Part shown: positions 40,832-47,123 of the stretch, one piece after another
Layout: each line of letters starts with the position of its first letter
Numbering within the stretch: position 1 is the stretch's first letter
Source: Clostridia bacterium
GTDB taxonomy: Bacteria > Bacillota > Clostridia > Oscillospirales > QAMX01
DNA length: 47,123 bases
Assembly (NCBI GenBank): GCA_017532825.1
Contig: JAFXIT010000014.1
Span: 1-47,123 of the forward strand
Direction: 5' to 3'
Notes under the pieces: model-generated
Seen by the model: only the letters and a program-made list of their open reading frames with translations
The model's database searches: none
What the model was told of the DNA's origin: nothing
Program-made: the position numbers and the translations under genes

Positions 40832-41869
40832 TCAGCCGAAAAAGTCCTCTATCAGATCATCGGCTATTTTGTCGAGGAGCTTATAATCGGTATAGGGTGC
40901 AAAGATGGCCTCAAGGCCGTCGTGGAGGCGGAGGGCCGAGGAAAGGTGGGCGCACCCCCTTGCACAGAGCGCCGCACCGGTACGGCGGAGAAGGCGGATG
41001 CGGTCGCGGTTTTCCTCGAGGAAGCCTCTGTCGACGGCCGAGTCGAGGCTTATGCCGCAGGACTGCGCCCCCTCGGGCGGAGCAAAGGGACGGGAGAGAA
41101 AGGCCGTTTTAGCCGAGGGGAACACAAGATGCTCAAGCTTTGATGAATTGAGGGGACAGTAGCCCCCGTAGCAGGGAAGCCCCGCTCCCTCCAGTACCCT
41201 TGAAAGGAATATCGGCGCAAGGCCGAAGCTGTCCTTAAGGCAGTAGCAGCTTCCCTCCCCGACGAGCTCGGCGGGGGTATTTTCGAACCGTACCACACCC
41301 TTCGGGGTAAGTCCCGAAAGGAACCTCCGCATGAGCAGGGGGCTGTCGCCCTCAAGCTTCTTTGCAAGGCTTTCGGCACGCTTATAGAGCTTTTGGGAGT
41401 CGGTATGTGATATGACGAGGTCAAAAACGGCGGCGAATGCCCTCTCGGAGGCGGCAAAGGCCTCCCTTGCACGGCGGTGGGCATCGGACACCTCCCCTGC
41501 AAGCTCCAAGGCCTCCTTTTTTCTTTCGGCAACGTCGTGAGAGAGTGCTCCCGAGAGCGAAACGTACCGCTCAAGCACACCGTGGGCCTTTGGCTCAAGG
41601 GCGTGAGGAGCGGTAGCGTCGATAACGATACCGCCCACGGCGGGAACGTGTACTGCGTCAAGCGAGTCGGGGTCGGAGGGGCAGTAGATAAGCTCGGCAG
41701 ACATACCTCGGCGTTTTGCCCGGGCGGCTACCTTTTTCATTATGGTGGACTTACCGCTCCCCGCTCCCCCCTTCAAAAGGAAAACCTTGGAGGCGGTGTC
41801 GGGCGTATAAAAGCTGTCAAAAAACGAGACAAACCCTTTGCCGGAGTTTGCGCCGATGAAAAAATCCAT
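40832..41869 (-). CDS. Two-repeat P-loop ATPase with a decayed second P-loop (PRK06851-like)
   Basis: A 345-residue cytoplasmic protein. Residues 6-83 and 184-258 are two copies of one module. The first carries a perfect Walker A (GGAGSGKST, 34-42) and YCPSDPDSLDAV. The second aligns as LKDSFGLAP in place of the P-loop and YCPLNSSKLEHL, so only the first site should bind ATP. The pattern is that of the PRK06851 family of Clostridia, whose biochemical role is unknown. I chose the ATG at 41869 because AAGGAG lies upstream and the family N-terminus (FIGANSGKGFVSFFDSF) starts there; the frame extends 38 codons further without a ribosome binding site. It is divergent from aspartate kinase. Confidence 0.82.
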   Translation of the reverse strand: MDFFIGANSGKGFVSFFDSFYTPDTASKVFLLKGGAGSGKSTIMKKVAARAKRRGMSAELIYCPSDPDSLDAVHVPAVGGIVIDATAPHALEPKAHGVLERYVSLSGALSHDVAERKKEALELAGEVSDAHRRAREAFAASERAFAAVFDLVISHTDSQKLYKRAESLAKKLEGDSPLLMRRFLSGLTPKGVVRFENTPAELVGEGSCYCLKDSFGLAPIFLSRVLEGAGLPCYGGYCPLNSSKLEHLVFPSAKTAFLSRPFAPPEGAQSCGISLDSAVDRGFLEENRDRIRLLRRTGAALCARGCAHLSSALRLHDGLEAIFAPYTDYKLLDKIADDLIEDFFG

Positions 41870-41977
41870 ATTCTTTCTCCTTATCGGTTGCCCCGAAAAG
41901 GGGGCATTATGTACCATAATATGCACTTGTACCCAAAACTGACAGCCAAAGGGTAAAGCTTGTGGAACATTTTGATA

Positions 41978-42006
41978 TTGCAAGGCATAGCATAATGTGG
42001 TAAAAT
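41978..42006 (+). promoter_or_regulatory. Promoter of the aspartate kinase gene
   Basis: TTGCAA (41978-41983), 17 nt, TAAAAT (42001-42006). The leader is only about 30 nt, so there is no lysine riboswitch. Confidence 0.68.
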
Positions 42007-42042
42007 ACTACGGTATAGATATTTCCGTTTCAGGGTGATTTT

Positions 42043-43416
42043 ATGAAAGTTTGTAAGTTCGGCGGCTCGTCGCTTGCCGATGCAGGGCAGATCAAGAAGG
42101 TCTGCAATATAATCCTTTCCGACCCCGAGCGCCGCATAGTGGTCGTCTCGGCACCGGGCAAGGGTGTAAACGACCCCCAGAAGGTCACCGATATGCTCAT
42201 AACCACCGCCTCGGCGGCGCTGAGCATGGGCCGTGAGGAGGCCCAGTTCTGCATGCGCAAGATAACCTCCCGCTACGCCAACATCGCCCACGAGCTGGGT
42301 GTCGACAGCGTCACCGAGCGCATCACCGCCGACCTCAACGCCCTTCTGGAGTGCGACACCTCCAACCCCCACAAGTTCGTCGATATGATGAAGGCCGCAG
42401 GCGAGGATAATTCGGCAAAGCTTGTCGCCGCCTACCTGACCTCGCTCGGTCACAAGGCAACCTACGTCAACCCCGGTCGGTGCGGTATGATCCTCTCTGA
42501 CGAATACGGCAACGCAAAGGTGCTTGACAAGTCCTTTAAGCTTCTCGCCGAGAGTCTTGCCGAGATCGACGGTATAATCGTCTTCCCCGGCTTCTTTGGA
42601 CGCACCGAATCGGGCGAGATCGCAACCTTCCCCAGAGGCGGAAGCGACATAACCGGCGCCATCCTTGCCGCAGCAGTGGGCGCAGACGTCTATGAGAACT
42701 TTACCGACGTCGACTACGTCTACTCGGTCAACCCCAAGCTTACCGACGATCCCCACCCCATCAAGGTAGTGACCTACCGTGAGATGCGAGAGCTCAGCTA
42801 TGCAGGCTTCAACGTCTACCAGGAGGAGGCTCTCCTCCCCGTCTTTAAGGTGGGCATCCCCGTAAATATCCGCAACGCCAACAACCCCTCCTGCCCCGGC
42901 ACCATGATCGTCGCCGACAGGAAGGACTCTGCCGCACCCCGTGTGGCAGGTATCGCCTCCGACAGCGATTTTACAAGCATCTACGTCAACAAGTACCTGA
43001 TGAACCGTGAGATAGGCTTCGGCCGCAGGCTGCTGTCCATCCTTGAGGACGAGGGAATATCCTACGAGCACACCCCCACCGGTATCGACGATATGACCGT
43101 CATCATCCGTGACACCCTGCTTGACGATACCGTTCTGGAGCGCATCGTTGCAAGGCTCAAAAACGAGCTCGGCGCAGACGACGTTCAGGTCGAGCGCGGA
43201 CTCAGCCTTATCGTGGTCGTCGGCGAGGGCATGAAGCACGGCGTCGGCGTTGCCGCGGCGGCTACCTCCGCCCTTTCCAAGGCAGGCGTCAACATTTCGA
43301 TGATAAGCCAGGGCTCAAGCGAGGTCAGCATGATCTTTGCCGTCAAGCGTGAGCACGAAAACGCAGGCGTCAAGGCCCTTTACGACGCATTCCTCGGCAA
43401 GCAGCTTTTAGAGTAA
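42043..43416 (+). CDS. Aspartate kinase
   Basis: Phosphorylates aspartate, the first step to lysine, threonine and methionine. The 457 residues have an amino-acid-kinase domain (VCKFGGSSLADA at the N-terminus, FPGFFGRTESGEIATFPRGG near 185, then GSDITGAIL) and two C-terminal ACT domains (about 300-457, with GINDM-like GIDDMTVI and SKAGVNISMISQGSSEVSM) that bind the feedback inhibitor. It is monofunctional; no homoserine dehydrogenase part is present. The ribosome binding site is weak (AGGGTGAT). No dap or hom genes adjoin it. The hairpin after the stop may be its terminator. Confidence 0.94.
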   Translation: MKVCKFGGSSLADAGQIKKVCNIILSDPERRIVVVSAPGKGVNDPQKVTDMLITTASAALSMGREEAQFCMRKITSRYANIAHELGVDSVTERITADLNALLECDTSNPHKFVDMMKAAGEDNSAKLVAAYLTSLGHKATYVNPGRCGMILSDEYGNAKVLDKSFKLLAESLAEIDGIIVFPGFFGRTESGEIATFPRGGSDITGAILAAAVGADVYENFTDVDYVYSVNPKLTDDPHPIKVVTYREMRELSYAGFNVYQEEALLPVFKVGIPVNIRNANNPSCPGTMIVADRKDSAAPRVAGIASDSDFTSIYVNKYLMNREIGFGRRLLSILEDEGISYEHTPTGIDDMTVIIRDTLLDDTVLERIVARLKNELGADDVQVERGLSLIVVVGEGMKHGVGVAAAATSALSKAGVNISMISQGSSEVSMIFAVKREHENAGVKALYDAFLGKQLLE

Positions 43417-43426
43417 ATATGCGAAT

Positions 43427-43468
43427 ATCACCTCCGCAAACGGTTAAAAATACCCCTGCGGAGGTGAT
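43427..43468 (+). promoter_or_regulatory. 12-bp inverted repeat covering the ribosome binding site of a small gene; possible terminator of aspartate kinase
   Basis: ATCACCTCCGCA (43427-43438) pairs perfectly with TGCGGAGGTGAT (43457-43468), loop 18 nt. The right arm is the GGAGGTGAT ribosome binding site of the TTG-started small gene. TTATTTTG follows, so it may also terminate the kinase transcript. Confidence 0.7.
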
Positions 43469-43473
43469 TTATT

Positions 43474-43650
43474 TTGTCCAGGGATATGCCCACACGCTTC
43501 AGAGCGGTGCTCGCATCCGACCCTGCGGCGGCGGCCGCATTCGGTGAGCTTACACCCGATCAAAAAAAGGATTACATCGAGCGGGCGCACGACTGTGCAG
43601 GGAAAAAAGATATGGAGGAGCTGGCAAGAGAGCTTCGTTCCCGCATATAA
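43474..43650 (+). CDS. Small helical protein of unknown function (58 residues)
   Basis: The TTG start at 43474 follows a perfect GGAGGTGAT; an in-frame ATG lies four codons later. The product is a short, mostly helical protein: RFRAVLASDPAAAAAFGEL, then TPDQKKDYIERAHDC and MEELARELRSRI. The pattern recalls the C-terminal helical part of YdeI/OmpD-associated proteins, which commonly exists as small stand-alone proteins; that is a weak resemblance. The ribosome binding site is buried in a hairpin. No cysteine pair or signal peptide is seen. Codon use matches the neighbours. I am fairly sure it is translated, less so of any function. Confidence 0.65.
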   Translation: MSRDMPTRFRAVLASDPAAAAAFGELTPDQKKDYIERAHDCAGKKDMEELARELRSRI

Positions 43651-43668
43651 AAATTTTTGATTTTCGGA

Positions 43669-43697
43669 TTGTCTTTTTGCCTTATTTGTGTTATCCT
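43669..43697 (+). promoter_or_regulatory. Promoter of the alpha-mannosidase gene
   Basis: TTGTCT (43669-43674), 17 nt, TATCCT (43692-43697), about 30 nt upstream of the ATG. Confidence 0.55.
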
Positions 43698-43729
43698 TTA
43701 TCCAAGCAAAAGAAAGGCGGTATCGTAAA

Positions 43730-46714
43730 ATGCACACACCGAAAAGAGCGGTCCTTGCAGACCTTCTCAAGCAGTTCAAAAAGAAGATAATAAAGGAAAG
43801 CCTTGATATCCCCGTCTGGACAAGCCGCAGCGGCATCTACCTCGGCGGAGGAAAATACGAATATTCCGACAAGGTAGAGACCCTGCGCTTGGGAGACAGC
43901 TGGTCGGGCTACTACGATGACAGCCGTACCTTCTCATCAAGCGTCACCGTCCCCGAAAGCTTTGCCCACTCCAGAGTATACCTCAACGTCGACTTCGGCG
44001 GCGAGGCAATGCTTCGCATAAACGGAAAGACCGCAGGCTCCTTCAGCTCCTCGATGAACAACGGCTGGGTACACAGAGATACCCTCCCCCTTTTCGACCT
44101 CGAGGCGGGTCAGGTCCTTGAGCTTGACATAGAGGCGGGCATAAACAACGCCGGCTTCTGCGATCACTACCTTGCAGGAAGTCGCAGCATCACCTACACA
44201 CTTGCCGTGGGCAGGCTGATTCTGGTCGACGAGCCTACCGAGAAGTTTGCCATCCTTGCAGACCATATCTTCGGGACCATCGACGTCGTCCCCGACGAGG
44301 TCATCCGCACCCGTCTTTACAACGCCCTTGACGACGCTCTGCACATGATAGACTTCGACTTTACCCCCGAGGTCTTCTACGCAAGCGTACCCGATGCCTT
44401 TGAGTTCCTCAAGGCAGAGATAAAGAAGATACCCTACGCCCCCCACGGTGAGGTCATAATGTCGGGTCACAGCCACATTGATGCGGCTTGGCTGTGGACG
44501 GTCAAGGAGACCGAGAGAAAGGTCGAGCGCACCTTCTCCAACACCCTTATGCTCATGGACAACTACCCCGACTACCGCTTTACCCAGAGCCAGGCGGCAC
44601 TTTACGATATGGTAAAGAAGCACGACCCCGAGCTCTTCGAGCGCATCAGAGAGAAGGTAAAGTCGGGACAGTGGGAGGTCGTCGGCAACACATGGGTCGA
44701 GGCCGACACCAACATCGCCTCGGGCGAATCGCTTATCCGTCAGCTCCTTTACGGACGTGACTTCTTTATAAAGGAATTCGGCGTCGATTCCAACATCTAC
44801 TGGCTTCCCGACTGCTTCGGCTTTACCTGGGCTCTGCCCCAGATAATCGACCGCTCGGGCATGAAGTATTTCGTCACCACCAAGCTTGCAAACAACGATA
44901 CCCAGCTCTTCCCCCACACCCTCTTCCGTTGGCGCTCCCACAGCGGAAACGAGGTGCTTGCCTACAACCAGCGCACCGCCTACGAGGGCGACTACATACC
45001 CGCCTACGTAAAGCGCACCTGGGATGCAAACGACCAGATCGCCATCGTCAACGAAAGCTTCGGAATGTACGGCTACGGCGACGGCGGCTCGGGCGGCACC
45101 ACCGCCATGATAGAGCAGGGCCGACTTCTTGCCGATATGCCGGGTCTTCCCGCCCACCGCATGGGACGTGTCGACGAGTTCTTTGCCGACGTTGAAAAGT
45201 ACGCCGACGAACTCCCCCTTTACGACGACGAGCTCTACTACGAAAACCACCGCGGCACCTTTACAAGCCAGGGCTTCGTAAAGAAGAACAACCGCTACGG
45301 CGAATTTATGCTCCGCAATATCGAGCTTATGACCCTCCTTTCGGGCATCGAATTCCCCAAGGAAAAGCTCGACGAGCTGTGGAAGCTGCTGCTTTTGAAC
45401 CAGTTCCACGACATCATGCCGGGCACCTGCATAGTCCAGGTCTTTGAAAACTGCCGCAAGGAGTACGCCTACCTCGCCTCCGAGTATGAAAAGCTGATGA
45501 GCTCCGCTCTTGAAGCTCTCTGCTCGAAGATAAAGGTCGATGAGGACTGCTACGCAGTTTGGAACTTCGATACCAATCCCCAGACGGCGGCCCTTGCCGA
45601 GGGCTTTACCGCCGAGGACGTTCCCCCGATGGGCTATAAGCTCTACCCCCTCTCGGCTCTGCCCGTCTCTCCCAAGGTCACCGTCACCGAGGAGCTCCTT
45701 GAAAACGAATTCCTCCGTGTCGAGCTTGACAAGAACGGCGAGATAGTCCGCATCTACGACAAGAAAAACGACCGTGAGGTGCTTGAGGGTATAGGAAACC
45801 GCCTTACCGTCTTCCAGGACAAGGCCGTTCACGAGACCGCCTGGAACCTTGAGGCAAACTACGTCAAGCGTCCCTTCGAGCTTATCACCGCCGAGAGCAT
45901 CCGTGTCATCCCCGACCCCGAGTGCGGCATCATCGAGATCGTCAGAAAATTCAACCTTTCGACCATCACCCAGCGCATCGTCCTTGCACCCAAGGCCGAT
46001 TACATAGACTTTAAGACCGAGGTCGACTGGCAGGAGACCCTCAAGATGCTCAAGGTCGCCTTCCCCGTGACCGTACGCTCCCGTGAGGCCACCTACGAGA
46101 TAGCCCACGGCACCAACACCAGACCCACCCACGTCAACACCTCCTACGATATGGCGAAGTTTGAGGTCTGCGGACACAAGTTTGCCGACCTTAGCGAGGG
46201 CGGCTACGGCGTATCCCTCATCAACGACTGCAAGTACGGCTACGACATCCGAAACAACCTTATGCGCCTTACCCTGCTGCGTGCGCCTACCTGTCCCGAC
46301 CAGACCGCCGACAAGGGGGAGCACAGCTTTACCTACCGTCTCTACCCCCACGCAGGCTCCTGGCAGGACAGCAGACTGCTTGAGTATGCCTTTGGCCTTA
46401 ACAACCCCATGCGTGTCTGCAGGATATCCGCCTCCGAGGGCGGCTCCGATACCGAAAAGAGCTTTATCTCGGTCTCCCGCAAGGGTGTCGTGCTGGATGC
46501 CTACAAGCCCGCTCTCGACGGCGACGGTCTTATCCTCCGTCTCTACGAGGGCAACTTCTCCAGAGGCAAGTGCAGCGTAACACTTCCCTTCGCGATCAAT
46601 TCGGTCACCGAGTGCGACATGATGGAGAGAAACGAGACCGAGCTTGCCCACAACGGCAACAGCTTTGAGTTCTTTATCAAGCCCCACGAGGTCAAGACCT
46701 TCCGCATAAAATAA
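43730..46714 (+). CDS. Alpha-mannosidase, glycoside hydrolase family 38
   Basis: Cleaves terminal alpha-mannosides. The 994-residue protein has the GH38 layout: N-terminal beta module, catalytic domain, helical middle domain, C-terminal beta domain. The zinc motif SHIDAAWLW is near 245-254, the nucleophile Asp is in WLPDCFGF near 358-365 and the metal-binding His in NQFHDIMPGT near 560. No signal peptide is seen, so it should act in the cytoplasm on imported oligosaccharides. I chose the ATG at 43730 because the homologous part starts soon after and an AAAGGCGG site lies upstream; the open frame extends 14 codons further into the promoter. A metallophosphoesterase gene follows at 13 nt. Confidence 0.92.
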   Translation: MHTPKRAVLADLLKQFKKKIIKESLDIPVWTSRSGIYLGGGKYEYSDKVETLRLGDSWSGYYDDSRTFSSSVTVPESFAHSRVYLNVDFGGEAMLRINGKTAGSFSSSMNNGWVHRDTLPLFDLEAGQVLELDIEAGINNAGFCDHYLAGSRSITYTLAVGRLILVDEPTEKFAILADHIFGTIDVVPDEVIRTRLYNALDDALHMIDFDFTPEVFYASVPDAFEFLKAEIKKIPYAPHGEVIMSGHSHIDAAWLWTVKETERKVERTFSNTLMLMDNYPDYRFTQSQAALYDMVKKHDPELFERIREKVKSGQWEVVGNTWVEADTNIASGESLIRQLLYGRDFFIKEFGVDSNIYWLPDCFGFTWALPQIIDRSGMKYFVTTKLANNDTQLFPHTLFRWRSHSGNEVLAYNQRTAYEGDYIPAYVKRTWDANDQIAIVNESFGMYGYGDGGSGGTTAMIEQGRLLADMPGLPAHRMGRVDEFFADVEKYADELPLYDDELYYENHRGTFTSQGFVKKNNRYGEFMLRNIELMTLLSGIEFPKEKLDELWKLLLLNQFHDIMPGTCIVQVFENCRKEYAYLASEYEKLMSSALEALCSKIKVDEDCYAVWNFDTNPQTAALAEGFTAEDVPPMGYKLYPLSALPVSPKVTVTEELLENEFLRVELDKNGEIVRIYDKKNDREVLEGIGNRLTVFQDKAVHETAWNLEANYVKRPFELITAESIRVIPDPECGIIEIVRKFNLSTITQRIVLAPKADYIDFKTEVDWQETLKMLKVAFPVTVRSREATYEIAHGTNTRPTHVNTSYDMAKFEVCGHKFADLSEGGYGVSLINDCKYGYDIRNNLMRLTLLRAPTCPDQTADKGEHSFTYRLYPHAGSWQDSRLLEYAFGLNNPMRVCRISASEGGSDTEKSFISVSRKGVVLDAYKPALDGDGLILRLYEGNFSRGKCSVTLPFAINSVTECDMMERNETELAHNGNSFEFFIKPHEVKTFRIK

Positions 46715-46727
46715 GGAGGAATACACT

Positions 46728-47123
46728 ATGGGAATGAAAGATTATGCAGCCGTGACCTTCCACGAGGACTTTAAGATAATGCAGCTGACCGACATCCACC
46801 TCATCCGCACCAATCTCGGCGGACCCGAGGAGCGCTCACTTCAGCTGATAAAAAAACTGGCTGACGAAGAAAAACCCGACTTTATCGCCATAACCGGCGA
46901 CCTGAGCTACACCGACACCGTCACCAACTGCTACACCGTCTTTACCCGTTTCATGGACAGGCTCGGTATACCCTGGGGCTACGCCATGGGCAACCACGAC
47001 GACAACGACGGGCCGGGCTACGAGGTCCTCGAGCCCATACTCTATAACACCGAGTTCTGTCTCTACCGCCACGGCCTTGCCGAGGTCAGCGGGTACGGCA
47101 ACTACGTCATCGGACTTATCGAC
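46728..47123 (+). CDS. Metallophosphoesterase, N-terminal part (truncated by window edge)
   Basis: The first 132 codons of a calcineurin-like phosphoesterase are present. Metal-ligand motifs are in place: MQLTDIHL (D and H of motif I), AITGDLSY (motif II) and AMGNHDDND (motif III). The start at 46728 follows AAGGAGGA at 7 nt and the mannosidase stop at 13 nt, so the two genes form an operon. No signal peptide is seen. Proteins of this type hydrolyse phosphomonoesters or diesters; the substrate cannot be told. Confidence 0.9.
   Translation, partial: MGMKDYAAVTFHEDFKIMQLTDIHLIRTNLGGPEERSLQLIKKLADEEKPDFIAITGDLSYTDTVTNCYTVFTRFMDRLGIPWGYAMGNHDDNDGPGYEVLEPILYNTEFCLYRHGLAEVSGYGNYVIGLID

Noticed and set aside
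42007..42042. Possible lysine riboswitch before aspartate kinase
   Set aside because: The leader after the promoter is only about 30 nt.
41881..43239. A 452-codon leftward open frame opposite aspartate kinase
   Set aside because: It is a mirror frame of a gene with complete kinase and ACT motifs.
43937..46726. A 929-codon leftward open frame opposite the GH38 alpha-mannosidase
   Set aside because: The mannosidase has all catalytic motifs; the opposite frame has none and starts within the next gene's ribosome binding region.
1..47123. CRISPR arrays, tRNA genes, insertion sequences, phage genes
   Set aside because: I looked for regular direct repeats, tRNA arms, transposases and integrases on both strands and found none.

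Overview
The window looks like a chromosomal segment of an anaerobic, Gram-positive Clostridia bacterium. An Oscillospiraceae/Ruminococcaceae-like host is the best fit, by inference only. The supporting signs are a moderately high GC content, strong AGGAGG-type ribosome binding sites, a T-box leader, RNase J, a [4Fe-4S]-type PurF, DUF1292 and DUF5696 families, and many consensus TTGACA/TATAAT promoters with 17-nt spacing. I see no phage, insertion sequence, CRISPR array or tRNA gene.

Layout. (1) 1-2650: a truncated lipoprotein gene, a MATE efflux pump and a ZIP metal transporter. (2) 2655-10006: a tightly packed purine operon, purE-C-F-M-N-H-D, read leftward from one clear promoter. (3) 10090-15424: RNase J, a nucleotidyltransferase fused to a degenerate phosphohexomutase, a PfkB sugar kinase, and the RNase P RNA gene from whose promoter the kinase may be read. 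(4) 15447-18320: a DUF1292 protein, a structured RNA candidate (possibly 6S-like), and a glycosyltransferase fused to a CsaB-type pyruvyltransferase. (5) 18331-22396: a lipoprotein with a glycosidase-like barrel, and a uracil permease gene broken by one frameshift behind a long structured leader. (6) 22540-34912: an eight-gene leftward operon from one strong promoter. It encodes a 1026-residue solute-binding protein, two separate pairs of ABC sugar permeases, an NHL/TPR membrane protein, a YIP1 protein and a DUF5696 protein, but no ATPase. (7) 34913-38771: an AT-rich spacer, an acyl-CoA ligase and an XRE/cupin regulator under a T-box leader, and rpiA. (8) 38790-47123: a DUF2812 membrane protein, a duplicated-domain lipoprotein with a small membrane protein, a two-repeat P-loop ATPase whose second P-loop has decayed, aspartate kinase, a small helical protein, a GH38 alpha-mannosidase and the start of a metallophosphoesterase.

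How it fits together. Region 6, with the nearby alpha-mannosidase and glycosidase-like lipoprotein, suggests uptake of complex glycans using a shared ATPase encoded elsewhere. The T-box leader upstream of the acyl-CoA ligase is the most striking regulatory feature. Its UGGU sequence and specifier loop point to tRNA-Val. Ruminococci are known to build valine from isobutyrate by reductive carboxylation, so a valine-responsive isobutyrate-activating operon is a testable hypothesis. The twin-permease operon with DUF5696, NHL/TPR and YIP1 partners is the best candidate here for an undescribed system.
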